A stretch of 64,000 bases of DNA from Kosakonia pseudosacchari (GTDB lineage: Bacteria > Pseudomonadota > Gammaproteobacteria > Enterobacterales > Enterobacteriaceae). Positions 38,924 through 48,685 of this stretch are shown in pieces. Made by a program: the position numbers and the translations under genes. How positions within the stretch are numbered: position 1 is the stretch's first letter; each line of letters opens with the position of its first letter. Location: assembly GCF_900184035.1 (NCBI RefSeq), contig NZ_FXWP01000025.1:372001-436000 (forward strand). Direction: 5' to 3'. The notes below the pieces were generated by a model. The model was not told where the DNA came from. It saw nothing but the letters and a program-made list of their open reading frames with translations, and did no database searches.

Positions 38924-40183
38924 ATGAGTGAGAACAACACGAAAGGTATGACGGTTTCCCGCCGTCAGTTTTTACTGGGCAGCGCGGTGCTGGGCGGCAG
39001 CCTGCTGGTCCCGGGTGTCATCAACCGTGCCTGGGCTGCCGGTTCTGACGCTCCGGAGCTTAAAGAGATCCGCGTGGGCTTTATTCCGCTCACCGATTGC
39101 GCCTCGGTGGTGATGGCGGCGGTTAAAGGTTTCGACAAAAAATATGGCATCACCATTTTGCCGAGCAAAGAGGCCAACTGGGCATCGGTGCGCGACAAAC
39201 TGCTTTCTGGCGAGCTGAACGCCTCGCACATTCTCTATGGCCAGCTTTACGGTCTGCAGATGGGGCTTTCCGGGCCGCAAACCAATATGGCGGCGCTGAT
39301 GACTCTCAACCAGAACGGGCAGGGGATCACGCTGGCAAACGCACTGCACGAGGCGGGCGTCACGGATTTACCTGCGCTGGCAAAGCATCTCGCCGCCAGC
39401 CCTGCGGGCACGTACACCTTTGCGCAAACCTTCCCGACCGGCACTCACGCCATGTGGCTCAACTACTGGCTGGCGAGCGCGGGCATTAACCCACTCAACG
39501 ACATCCGCAGCGTGGTGGTGCCGCCGCCGCAAATGGTGATGAACATGAAAATTGGCAACATGGTTGGCTACTGCGTTGGCGAGCCCTGGAACCAGCGCGC
39601 CATCAGCGATGGCATCGGTTTTACCGCCGCGACCAGCCAGGATATCTGGCCGGATCACCCGGAAAAAGTGCTCGGTACGCGCGCCGATTGGGTGGAGAAG
39701 AACCCCAACAGCGCCCGCGCGCTGACCGCCGCGATTCTGGAGGCCTCGCGCTGGATCGACGCCTCGGACGATAACCGCCGTGAAACGGCAAAAGTGATCG
39801 CCGGACGCGCTTATCTCAACACCAAAGAAGAGACCATCATTGGTCGCATGCTCGGCCAGTACGACAACGGCATTGGCAAAAGCTGGAAAGATCAGCACGC
39901 GATGCGCTTCTTCCGCGATGGCTCGGTCAACTACCCGTGGCTCTCCGATGGCATGTGGTTTCTCACCCAGCACAAACGCTGGGGGCTGCTCGACAGCGAT
40001 CCGGACTACCTCGCCATCGCCCGCCAGGTGAACCGCATTGATATCTACAAACAGGCCGCCGCCAGCGTGGGCAATGTTCCGCTGCCGGGTAGCGATATGC
40101 GCAGCAGCGTGTTGATGGATGGCGTTCGCTGGGACGGCAGTAACCCTGCCGCCTACGCCAACGGCTTTAGCGTAAAAAAATGA
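38924..40183 (+). CDS. nasF: Nitrate ABC transporter, periplasmic binding protein
   Basis: 419 aa from the ATG of MSENNTKGM, which follows GAGGGTGGC. A twin-arginine signal (SRRQFLLGSAVLGG, about residues 13-26) precedes an NrtA-type binding protein (VGFIPLTDCASVVMAAVKGF; VGEPWNQRAI). It captures nitrate and perhaps nitrite in the periplasm for NasED. The frame is open 24 codons upstream into the attenuator, but that cannot be coding. It is the first gene of the nas operon. Confidence 0.95.
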   Translation: MSENNTKGMTVSRRQFLLGSAVLGGSLLVPGVINRAWAAGSDAPELKEIRVGFIPLTDCASVVMAAVKGFDKKYGITILPSKEANWASVRDKLLSGELNASHILYGQLYGLQMGLSGPQTNMAALMTLNQNGQGITLANALHEAGVTDLPALAKHLAASPAGTYTFAQTFPTGTHAMWLNYWLASAGINPLNDIRSVVVPPPQMVMNMKIGNMVGYCVGEPWNQRAISDGIGFTAATSQDIWPDHPEKVLGTRADWVEKNPNSARALTAAILEASRWIDASDDNRRETAKVIAGRAYLNTKEETIIGRMLGQYDNGIGKSWKDQHAMRFFRDGSVNYPWLSDGMWFLTQHKRWGLLDSDPDYLAIARQVNRIDIYKQAAASVGNVPLPGSDMRSSVLMDGVRWDGSNPAAYANGFSVKK

Positions 40184-40193
40184 GAGGTCGCTA

Positions 40194-41081
40194 ATGAAAA
40201 ACCAGGCGCAAGTTATCCCTATTCCGCTCGACGAGGTGGCGAAAACCCCACAACAGGCAGAGATCGTGACGCTGCCCGCCAAAGTGCGCGTGCGTCGCCG
40301 CCCGTCGCTGTTACGCCCGCTGATGCAGCGCGTGGTGCCTGCGCTGCTCGGTATCGGTCTGCTGCTCTGCCTGTGGCAGGTGGCGGCGCTGAACAGCAAA
40401 AACTTTCCCACACCGTGGCAAACATGGCTGGCGGCGCTGGAGATTTTCGCCGACCCGTTTTATGTCGCCGGGCCAAACGATCAGGGCATTGGCTGGAACG
40501 TGCTGGCCTCATTAGAGCGCGTGGCGACCGGTTTTGGCCTCGCCGCCCTGGTCGGTATTCCCACCGGTTTTTTGATTGGCCGCTTTCGTTTTGTCGCCAA
40601 CATGCTCAACCCGCTTATCTCCCTGCTGCGTCCGGTCAGCCCGCTCGCCTGGTTACCTATTGGTCTGCTGCTGTTCCAGCGCGCGGAACCGGCGTCAAGC
40701 TGGACGATTTTTATCTGCTCCATCTGGCCGATGATCCTCAACACCGCCGAAGGTGTGCGACAGATCCCGCAGGATTACCTGAATGTCGCGCGGGTTCTGA
40801 AACTGTCCGAGTTCGCCATCATGCGCAAAATCCTGCTGCCCGCCGCACTCCCCGGCATTCTCACCGGTATGCGGTTATCGATTGGCATTGCCTGGCTGGT
40901 GATTGTGGCCGCAGAAATGCTGACCGGCGGTATCGGCATCGGTTTCTGGATCTGGAACGAGTGGAACAACCTGAATGTGGAACACATCATCATCGCCATT
41001 GTGGTGATTGGCGTGGTCGGCCTGTTGCTGGAGCAGGCGCTGATGTGGATTGCTAACCGTTTTAACTACACCAACCGCTAG
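40194..41081 (+). CDS. nasE: Nitrate ABC transporter, permease
   Basis: 295 aa. A ~40-residue cytoplasmic N-terminus is followed by about six membrane segments, with the binding-protein-dependent permease loop about 206-225 (VLKLSEFAIMRKILLPAALPGI). It forms the membrane channel of the NrtABC-type nitrate importer. It is 10 bases downstream of nasF and 9 bases upstream of nasD. Confidence 0.95.
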   Translation: MKNQAQVIPIPLDEVAKTPQQAEIVTLPAKVRVRRRPSLLRPLMQRVVPALLGIGLLLCLWQVAALNSKNFPTPWQTWLAALEIFADPFYVAGPNDQGIGWNVLASLERVATGFGLAALVGIPTGFLIGRFRFVANMLNPLISLLRPVSPLAWLPIGLLLFQRAEPASSWTIFICSIWPMILNTAEGVRQIPQDYLNVARVLKLSEFAIMRKILLPAALPGILTGMRLSIGIAWLVIVAAEMLTGGIGIGFWIWNEWNNLNVEHIIIAIVVIGVVGLLLEQALMWIANRFNYTNR

Positions 41082-41090
41082 GGGGCTCTG

Positions 41091-41885
41091 ATGCGTACCA
41101 ATCCGATTATCCAGGTTCAGCAAGTGAGCCAGCGTTTTAACACCAGCAGCGGTGAGTTTCTGGCGCTTGATAACGTCAGCTTCGATATTCACCCCGGCGA
41201 AACCCTCAGCCTGATTGGTCACTCCGGCTGCGGCAAATCCACACTGCTGAATTTGATTGCCGGGCTGACGCTGCCCACCAGCGGCGGCCTGCTGTGCAAC
41301 AACCGCGAAATCGACGGCCCAGGCCCGGAGCGCGGCGTAGTGTTTCAGAACCATTCGCTGCTGCCGTGGCTGACGGCGTATGACAACGTAGGTCTCGCGG
41401 TGCGCCAGGTGTTTCGCGGCGAGATGAGCAAAGCGGAGATGCATGAATGGATCATGCACAACCTCGATCTGGTGCATATGTCCCACGCGTGGAATAAGCG
41501 TCCGCACGAGATCTCTGGCGGTATGAAGCAGCGTGTCGGCATCGCCCGCGCGCTGGCGATGAAACCGAGCGTACTGCTGATGGATGAGCCTTTCGGCGCA
41601 CTCGACGCCTTAACCCGCGCCCATTTACAGGATGCGGTGATGGAGATCCAACAGCGTCTGCACACCACCATTGTGCTGATCACCCACGACGTGGATGAGG
41701 CGGTGCTGCTCTCTGACCGCGTGTTGATGATGACCAACGGCCCGGCGGCAAGCATTGGCGAAATGATGGCGGTGGAGCTGGAGCGCCCGCGCTCGCGCGT
41801 TTCACTCGCCGACGACGCGCAGTATCAGCGCTATCGCCAGCAAGTGCTGCATTTCCTGTATGAGAAACAGCCCAAAGCGGCCTGA
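41091..41885 (+). CDS. nasD: Nitrate ABC transporter, ATPase
   Basis: 264 aa. Walker A GHSGCGKST (about 43-51), the Q-loop in FQNHSLLPWLT, the signature SGGMKQR, Walker B LLMDEPFGALD and switch His in ITHDVDEA are all intact. It powers nitrate uptake through NasE. In K. oxytoca nasC would come next; here only 35 bases separate it from nasB. Confidence 0.95.
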   Translation: MRTNPIIQVQQVSQRFNTSSGEFLALDNVSFDIHPGETLSLIGHSGCGKSTLLNLIAGLTLPTSGGLLCNNREIDGPGPERGVVFQNHSLLPWLTAYDNVGLAVRQVFRGEMSKAEMHEWIMHNLDLVHMSHAWNKRPHEISGGMKQRVGIARALAMKPSVLLMDEPFGALDALTRAHLQDAVMEIQQRLHTTIVLITHDVDEAVLLSDRVLMMTNGPAASIGEMMAVELERPRSRVSLADDAQYQRYRQQVLHFLYEKQPKAA

Positions 41886-41920
41886 CCTCTCTTTCTCTTT
41901 TGCCTTTAAGGATTCAGGTT

Positions 41921-44833
41921 ATGAAAAAGCCCGTTTTAGCGGTGATCGGCCACGGCATGGTGAGCCACTACTTTTTGCAACAGCTTGTAGAGCGCGAACT
42001 GCACCAGCATTACGACATTGTGGTATTTGGCGAAGAACGGCTACCGGCTTATGACCGCGTGCATCTTTCGGAATATTTCGCCGGGCGCAGCGCCGAGTCG
42101 TTGTCGCTGGTAAATGATGGTTTCTTTGCCAACAACGGCATTACGCTGCACTGCGCGAGCAAAATTGTCGCCATCGACAGCCAGCAACGCTACGTGCGCG
42201 ATGCGCAAGGTGTGGAAACCCATTACGACACGCTGGTGCTCGCTACCGGCTCGTATGCTTTTGTGCCGCCGATCAGCGGCAATACGCGCCCCGGTTGCCT
42301 GGTCTATCGCACGCTCGACGATCTGGACGCCATTGCCGCGCAGGCGAAGAACGCGAAACGCGGGGTGGTGATTGGCGGCGGTTTGCTGGGGCTTGAGGCC
42401 GCCAACGCTCTGCGTCAGTTGGGGCTGGAAACCCACGTCGTCGAGTTTGCGCCGCGTTTGATGGCGGTGCAGCTCGACGAAGGCGGCGCCATGATGCTGC
42501 AACGCAAAATCGAAGCGCTGGGCGTGCAGGTACATACGCGCAAAGAGACGCGGGAAATCATTGACGGCGAGCAGGCGCGCCACCGCCTCTGCTTTGCCGA
42601 CGGCAGTTTTCTGGAAACCGATCTGCTGCTGTTTTCGGCGGGTATTCGCCCGCGCGATGAACTGGCGGAAAGCGCCGGGCTGCAAAAAGGGCCGCGCGGC
42701 GGCATTGTGATTGATGATCATTGCCAGACCTCCGACGAGGCCATTTACGCCATCGGCGAGTGCGCCTTGTGGAACGGGCAGATTTTTGGCCTTGTCGCGC
42801 CCGGTTACCAGATGGCGCGTAGCGTGGCGGATAAACTTGCCGCCCGCGACACACCGTTTACCGGCGCGGATATGAGCACCAAACTGAAATTGCTTGGCGT
42901 TGAGGTCGCTTCTATTGGCGACGCGCACGGCAAAACCGCCGGCAGCCAGAGTTACCAGTGGACCGATGGCCCGCGCGAAATCTACAAGAAAATCGTTGTC
43001 TCCGCTGATGGCAAACGGCTGCTCGGCGCGGTGCTGATTGGTGATAGCGCCGATTACAGCCTGCTGCTGCAAATGATGCTTAACGACATGCCGCTGCCCG
43101 CGCAGCCGCAAATGCTGATCCTGCCTGCGCTTTCCGGCGACGCGCCAAAAGGGCTGGGCGTGGCGGCGCTCGCTGCCAGCGCGCAAATCTGCTCCTGTCA
43201 TAACGTCAGCAAGGGCGATATCGCGGCGGCCGTGGCGGGCGGTTGCAGCGAGCTTGGGGCGCTGAAAAGCTGCACCAAAGCGGGCACCGGCTGCGGCGGT
43301 TGCGTGCCGCTGCTGAAACAGGTGATGGAGCACGAGCTGCAACAGCTTGGCGTGGAGGTGAAAAAAGATATCTGCGAGCATTTTGCCTGGTCGCGTCAGG
43401 AGCTGTATCACCTGATCCGCCTGCACGATATCCGCACGTTTGACGCGCTGATTGCGCAGTTTGGTCAGGGGCACGGCTGCGAAGTGTGCAAACCGCTGGT
43501 CGGGTCCATGCTCGCCTCGTGCTGGAATGATTACCTGCTTAAACCGCAGCACCTGCCATTGCAGGACACCAACGATCGCTTCTTCGCCAACATACAAAAA
43601 GATGGCACCTACTCGGTGGTGCCGCGCATCCCGGCGGGCGAAATCACCCCGCAGGGGCTTATCGCCATCGGCGAAGTGGCACAGCGCTATAACCTCTACA
43701 CCAAAATCACCGGCGGGCAGCGGGTGGATCTGTTTGGTGCGCGGCTTGAGCAGTTGCCCGCCATTTGGGAGGAACTTATCGCCGCCGGGTTTGAAACCGG
43801 CCACGCTTACGGCAAATCCCTGCGCACGGTGAAATCCTGTGTCGGTTCCACCTGGTGCCGCTACGGTGTGCAGGACTCCACCGGCATGGCTATCGCGCTG
43901 GAGAACCGTTACAAGGGGCTGCGCTCACCGCACAAAATCAAAATGGCGGTCTCCGGTTGCACCCGCGAATGCGCTGAAGCGCAGGGCAAAGACATTGGCG
44001 TGATTGCCACCGATAAAGGCTGGAACCTGTATGTCTGCGGCAACGGCGGCATGAAGCCACGTCACGCGGATCTGTTTGCCAGCGATCTCGACAGCGAAAC
44101 GCTGATCCGCACCATCGACCGGGTGTTGATGTTCTATATCCGTACCGCCGACCGCCTGCAACGCACCAGCACCTGGCTGGATAACATGGAAGGCGGTCTG
44201 GACTACCTCAAACAGGTGGTACTGGAAGACAGCCTCAACATTGGCGCGGAACTGGAGCGCGACATGCAGCAGGTGGTCGACAGCTATCAGTGCGAGTGGA
44301 AAACCACCCTTGATAACCCGCAAAACCGCCTGCTGTTCCGGGGCTTCCTCAATAGCGATCAACCCGATGAAGCGGTGGTGATGGTGCCGGAGCGTGGGCA
44401 GATCCGCCCGGCCACCGCGCAGGAAAAACCACCGGTGCAGAACCACTCGCATTCGGGGGATGGCGAGTGGCAGCAGATTGCCGCACTGGCCGATATTCCG
44501 GCCAACGCCGGGATGGCGGCGCGTCTTGGTCAGCAGCAGATTGCCCTGTTTCACCTGGCTGGCAGTGAGCCGCAGGTTTTCGCACTCGAAAACCACGAGC
44601 CGGGGAGCCAGGCGAATGTGCTGGCACGCGGGCTGGTGGGCGATGCGGGCGGCGAGCCGATGGTTATCTCCCCGCTGTATAAAAAACGCTTTCGCCTGCG
44701 CGACGGGCAGAGCCTGGACGATGCCGGGCTGCGTCTGCGCGTCTGGCCGGTGAAAATCCTGCACGGGCAAATCTGGGTGCAGCACACGCCTGCCGCGCAA
44801 AACGCGTTTCCGGCCATTGCCGAAGCGTCTTAA
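41921..44833 (+). CDS. nasB: Assimilatory nitrite reductase, NirB-NirD fusion
   Basis: 970 aa. Domains in order: FAD/NAD(P)H oxidoreductase (about 1-400), two BFD-like [2Fe-2S] stretches (CSCHN … CGGC about 424-465 and GCEVC near 520), nitrite/sulfite reductase with siroheme-4Fe4S ligands CVGSTWC and CTREC (about 640-690), and a C-terminal NirD-like Rieske fold (about 850-955) lacking the Fe-S Cys/His ligands, as in E. coli NirD. It reduces nitrite to ammonium with six electrons in the cytoplasm. The ATG follows AAGGA; seven extra upstream codons are rejected. Confidence 0.95.
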   Translation: MKKPVLAVIGHGMVSHYFLQQLVERELHQHYDIVVFGEERLPAYDRVHLSEYFAGRSAESLSLVNDGFFANNGITLHCASKIVAIDSQQRYVRDAQGVETHYDTLVLATGSYAFVPPISGNTRPGCLVYRTLDDLDAIAAQAKNAKRGVVIGGGLLGLEAANALRQLGLETHVVEFAPRLMAVQLDEGGAMMLQRKIEALGVQVHTRKETREIIDGEQARHRLCFADGSFLETDLLLFSAGIRPRDELAESAGLQKGPRGGIVIDDHCQTSDEAIYAIGECALWNGQIFGLVAPGYQMARSVADKLAARDTPFTGADMSTKLKLLGVEVASIGDAHGKTAGSQSYQWTDGPREIYKKIVVSADGKRLLGAVLIGDSADYSLLLQMMLNDMPLPAQPQMLILPALSGDAPKGLGVAALAASAQICSCHNVSKGDIAAAVAGGCSELGALKSCTKAGTGCGGCVPLLKQVMEHELQQLGVEVKKDICEHFAWSRQELYHLIRLHDIRTFDALIAQFGQGHGCEVCKPLVGSMLASCWNDYLLKPQHLPLQDTNDRFFANIQKDGTYSVVPRIPAGEITPQGLIAIGEVAQRYNLYTKITGGQRVDLFGARLEQLPAIWEELIAAGFETGHAYGKSLRTVKSCVGSTWCRYGVQDSTGMAIALENRYKGLRSPHKIKMAVSGCTRECAEAQGKDIGVIATDKGWNLYVCGNGGMKPRHADLFASDLDSETLIRTIDRVLMFYIRTADRLQRTSTWLDNMEGGLDYLKQVVLEDSLNIGAELERDMQQVVDSYQCEWKTTLDNPQNRLLFRGFLNSDQPDEAVVMVPERGQIRPATAQEKPPVQNHSHSGDGEWQQIAALADIPANAGMAARLGQQQIALFHLAGSEPQVFALENHEPGSQANVLARGLVGDAGGEPMVISPLYKKRFRLRDGQSLDDAGLRLRVWPVKILHGQIWVQHTPAAQNAFPAIAEAS

Positions 44834-44850
44834 ACAAACCCGGGGGCGAA

Positions 44851-47800
44851 ATGGAGCAGATCAAAAGCGTATGCCCCTACTGCGGGGTGGGCTGCGGGCT
44901 GGTGATGCAGGTGGAAAACCAGCGCATCATCAGTGTGGAGGGCGATAAAAGCCATCCGACCAACCAGGGGCGGCTGTGTACCAAAGGTAAAAGCTGCGCG
45001 GAGGCGATAACGGCGACGGACCGTCTGGAGAGTGCCTGGCTGCGCACATCGCGTCAGCATGAGCCGGTGCGTACGGCGATGGATGACGCCATCCGCGAAA
45101 CGGCGCGGCGACTGCGTGGCATTATCGATAAGCATGGCCCGGATGCGCTGGCGCTGTATGTCTCCGGCCAGATGTCGTTAGAAGCGCAATATCTGGCGAA
45201 CAAGCTGGCGAAAGGGTTTATTGGCACCAACAACATCGAGTCCAACTCGCGTCTGTGCATGGCCAGCGCCGCCAGTGGTTACAAACTCTCGCTCGGCGCT
45301 GACGGGCCGCCGGGTTCATATGACGACTTTGACCACGCCGATCTGTTTTTGGTGACTGGCGCCAACATGGCCGACTGCCACCCGATCCTGTTCCTGCGCA
45401 TGATGGAGCGCGTTAACGCCGGGGCGAAACTGATTGTCATTGATCCTCGCCGCACCGCCACGGCGGAGAAAGCCTCGCTCTTTTTGCAGATCAAACCCGG
45501 CACCGATCTCGCCTTACTGAATGGTTTGCTGGCACTCTTGGTGCAAAACGGTCAACTGGATAACGATTTTATTGCCCAACACACCGAAGGCTGGCAGGCG
45601 ATGCCGGATTTTCTGCTGGACTATACGCCGCAGCAGGTGGCGGAGCGCACCGGGCTGCGTGAAGCCGATATTCGCCAGGCGGCGCAGTGGATTGGCGAGG
45701 CAGGCAACTGGATGAGCTGCTGGACGATGGGGCTAAACCAGAGCACGCACGGCACCTGGAGCACTAACGCGTTGTGTAATTTACACCTGGCGACCGGCGC
45801 GATTTGCCGTCCCGGCAGCGGGCCGTTTTCGCTTACCGGCCAGCCAAACGCGATGGGCGGGCGGGAAATGGGCTACATGGGCGGCGGGTTGCCGGGCCAG
45901 CGAACGGTGCTGGCGGCAGAAGACCGCGCTTTCGTCGAACACCTGTGGCAACGCCCGCCAGGTACGCTGCGCGACGAGGTCGGCGGCGGTACGGTCGCGC
46001 TGTTTGAGGCGATGAGCGCGGGCGAGATCAAAGCCTGCTGGATAATCTGCACCAACCCGGTCGCTACTGTGCCAAACCGCAAAAAAGTGATTGCCGGGCT
46101 GGAACGCGCCGAGCTGGTGATTGCGCAGGATGCGTTTCTGGATACCGAAACCAACCGCTATGCCGATATCCTGCTGCCGGGCGCGTTGTGGGCGGAAGCT
46201 GAAGGGGTGATGGTCAACTCCGAGCGCACCATGACACTGATGCAGCAGGCCGTCTCCCCGCCGGGCGATGCGCTTGCCGACTGGCAAATTATCGCCAGAG
46301 TGGCGTGCGAAATGGGCTACGCCGAGGGGTTTCACTACGCCAGCGCCGCCGAGATATTTGACGAAATCCGCACTGCTCACAACTCGGCAACCGGCTACGA
46401 CATTCGCGGCGCGAGCTACGCGCGGCTGCGCCAGACGCCGTTACAGTGGCCCTGCCCGCCGGATGATGATCAAACGCGTCACCCCATTCGCTATTTGCAG
46501 GATAACGGGCGCGTACGTTTTGCTACCGCCAGCGGCAAGGGACAATTTTTTGCCCGCCCGGATCTCGCGCCTGCGGAAATGCCGGATGACGACTACCCGC
46601 TGGTGCTCAACACCGGGCGCGTGCAGCATCAGTGGCACACGCTCACCAAGACCGGCAAAATCCCGCTACTTAATACGCTCAACCCCGGCCCGTTTATCGA
46701 AATCTCCCCTGTGGACGCACAACGCCTGGCGATAAGCGAGGGGGACTGGGTGGATATCCGCTCGCGGCGCGGTATGGCGCGGCTGCCTGCGGTGGTGACT
46801 GACCGTGTACGGCCCGGCAACAGTTTTGCGCCCTTTCACTGGAACGATCGGTTTGGCGACAATCTGGCGATTAACGCCCTGACCAGCGATGCGCTGGATC
46901 CGGTTTCGCTGCAACCCGAGCTGAAACACTGCGCCATTGCGCTGGTGCGCAGCGAGCAGCAGCCCGCGCCCGCCGCGGCACCCGCAACGGATGTGGACTG
47001 CGGGTTAGTGCTGGTGCTGTGGGCCTCCACCACCGGCAATGCGCAGGCGTTTGCCCGCCGCTGCGCCGAACAGCTTCTGCATGCCGGGCTGGCGGTAAAA
47101 CTGCGCGCCATGGATAACGTTAGCATGAGCGATATTGCCGCCGCGCCGCGCGTGTTACTGCTCGCCAGCACCTTTGGCGATGGCGATCCGCCCGCGAATG
47201 GCGCGGCGTTGTGGGCGGCGTTAAGCGCTGAAAACGCGCCTGCGCTGAGCGGGACGGCATTTTCGGTGCTGGCATTTGGCGATGCCAGTTACGCGCAGTT
47301 TTGCGGTTTTGGCCGCAACCTGGATGCCCGGCTGGACGCACTGGGCGCACAGCGGCTGCTGGCGTGCCAGACGTGCGACGCGGGGGATATTGATGCGGCG
47401 CAGCAGTGGCTGACGGCGATCCACACTGACATTCTGCGCCTCGGCGCGCCGTCGCAACGCGCGGCGCAACTCACGGCAAAAGCTGGTTTCAGCCGCCACG
47501 CTCCTGTTAGCGTGCCGCTGGTCACCAACCAACTGCTGAGCGCGCCGGGGGCGGAAAAAGAGATCCGTCAGTTCGCCTTTGATCTGCAGGGGAGCGGTCT
47601 GCACTACGAAGTGGGCGATGCGCTCGGCGTCTGGCCGCGCAACTGCCCGCAGCGGGTGGCGGAAATTCTCGATCTGCTGGCGCTGGACGGGCAACGCGTG
47701 GTGCAGGTGAGCGGCGTGGGCGAGATGTCATTGCAGGCTGCGCTCTGCGACTGTTTCGACATTACGCGGATCACCCCGGAGATACTGCGCCTGGTGGCTG

Positions 47801-48594
47801 ACCATGCGCAAAGCGAAACGCTGGATAATCTGCTCGCCAGTGAAAACAGTACCGAACTTACGCAGTGGCTGTGGGGGCGGCAGATCATCGATCTGTTGCA
47901 GAGCTTCCCGGTACATCTGGCGGCGGAACCGTGGCTTTCCGCGCTGCGCCGCTTACAGCCACGGCTCTATTCCATCTCCTCCAGCCCGAGAGTCTCCCCG
48001 CAGCGCGTGGAACTGACAATCTCCACCGTGCGTTATGGCGACAGCAAGCAACGCGGCGGCGTCTGTTCGACCTTTCTGGCGGATCGTGCCGGGCTCGTGG
48101 CGATCTTTATTCAGCCTGCGCCACATTTTCGCCTGCCAGCAGACCCGAACACGGCAGCGATCATGGTCGGTGCTGGCACCGGCATTGCGCCGTTTCGCGG
48201 TTTCCTGCAGGAGCGCGAGGCCTCGGGGGCGAGAGGGGATAACTGGCTGTTCTTTGGCGAGCAACATGCGGCCACGGATTTTTATTACCGTGAGGAGCTG
48301 GAGGCCTGGCAGCGCGACGGCGTTCTGCAGCGTTTCACCTGCGCGTTTTCCCGCGATCAGGCGCAGAAAATCTACGTTCAGCACCGCATGCTGGAGCAGG
48401 GCGAAGAACTGTGGCGCTGGTTAGCCGCCGGGGCGCACTTTTATGTTTGCGGCGATGCGAGCCAGATGGCGAAAGATGTCGAAAACGCCTTAAAACAGGT
48501 GGCGCAAACTTTTGGCGGCATGAGCGCTGACGAGGCCAACGCCTGGCTGGCGGCAATGGCGCGGGAAAATCGCTACCAGCGCGATGTCTATTAA
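44851..48594 (+). CDS. nasA: NADPH-type assimilatory nitrate reductase: NasA fused to CysJ-like diflavin reductase
   Basis: 1247 aa in one uninterrupted frame. Residues 1 to about 690 are a Mo-bisMGD nitrate reductase: [4Fe-4S] ligands Cys8, Cys11, Cys15, Cys43 and a candidate Mo ligand Cys136 in SRLCMASA. An Ala/Pro-rich linker (about 703-713) joins a flavodoxin domain (FMN loop STTGN 726-730; about 718-860) and a FAD/NADPH ferredoxin-reductase domain (RLYSISSS 1038-1045; VGAGTGIAPF 1106-1115; C-terminus RYQRDVY as in CysJ). The usual partner NasC and the NasA C-terminal [2Fe-2S] domain are absent. The prediction is NADPH to FAD to FMN to 4Fe-4S to Mo electron flow within one chain. Confidence 0.93.
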   Translation: MEQIKSVCPYCGVGCGLVMQVENQRIISVEGDKSHPTNQGRLCTKGKSCAEAITATDRLESAWLRTSRQHEPVRTAMDDAIRETARRLRGIIDKHGPDALALYVSGQMSLEAQYLANKLAKGFIGTNNIESNSRLCMASAASGYKLSLGADGPPGSYDDFDHADLFLVTGANMADCHPILFLRMMERVNAGAKLIVIDPRRTATAEKASLFLQIKPGTDLALLNGLLALLVQNGQLDNDFIAQHTEGWQAMPDFLLDYTPQQVAERTGLREADIRQAAQWIGEAGNWMSCWTMGLNQSTHGTWSTNALCNLHLATGAICRPGSGPFSLTGQPNAMGGREMGYMGGGLPGQRTVLAAEDRAFVEHLWQRPPGTLRDEVGGGTVALFEAMSAGEIKACWIICTNPVATVPNRKKVIAGLERAELVIAQDAFLDTETNRYADILLPGALWAEAEGVMVNSERTMTLMQQAVSPPGDALADWQIIARVACEMGYAEGFHYASAAEIFDEIRTAHNSATGYDIRGASYARLRQTPLQWPCPPDDDQTRHPIRYLQDNGRVRFATASGKGQFFARPDLAPAEMPDDDYPLVLNTGRVQHQWHTLTKTGKIPLLNTLNPGPFIEISPVDAQRLAISEGDWVDIRSRRGMARLPAVVTDRVRPGNSFAPFHWNDRFGDNLAINALTSDALDPVSLQPELKHCAIALVRSEQQPAPAAAPATDVDCGLVLVLWASTTGNAQAFARRCAEQLLHAGLAVKLRAMDNVSMSDIAAAPRVLLLASTFGDGDPPANGAALWAALSAENAPALSGTAFSVLAFGDASYAQFCGFGRNLDARLDALGAQRLLACQTCDAGDIDAAQQWLTAIHTDILRLGAPSQRAAQLTAKAGFSRHAPVSVPLVTNQLLSAPGAEKEIRQFAFDLQGSGLHYEVGDALGVWPRNCPQRVAEILDLLALDGQRVVQVSGVGEMSLQAALCDCFDITRITPEILRLVADHAQSETLDNLLASENSTELTQWLWGRQIIDLLQSFPVHLAAEPWLSALRRLQPRLYSISSSPRVSPQRVELTISTVRYGDSKQRGGVCSTFLADRAGLVAIFIQPAPHFRLPADPNTAAIMVGAGTGIAPFRGFLQEREASGARGDNWLFFGEQHAATDFYYREELEAWQRDGVLQRFTCAFSRDQAQKIYVQHRMLEQGEELWRWLAAGAHFYVCGDASQMAKDVENALKQVAQTFGGMSADEANAWLAAMARENRYQRDVY

Positions 48595-48685
48595 GCGCTG
48601 TACAGTGTGATACAAAGCCAACGCCCGGGCCGTGCGTAACCAGGATACACTCATTTTACCGTTACCCGCCGCCAGGGCTTTTTGG

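Noticed and set aside
42041-43804. 587-codon open frame on the minus strand inside nasB
   Set aside because: It is antisense to a fully conserved NirB-type gene in high-GC DNA, where long shadow frames are common; no ribosome site, low-complexity His/Gln/Arg-rich product.
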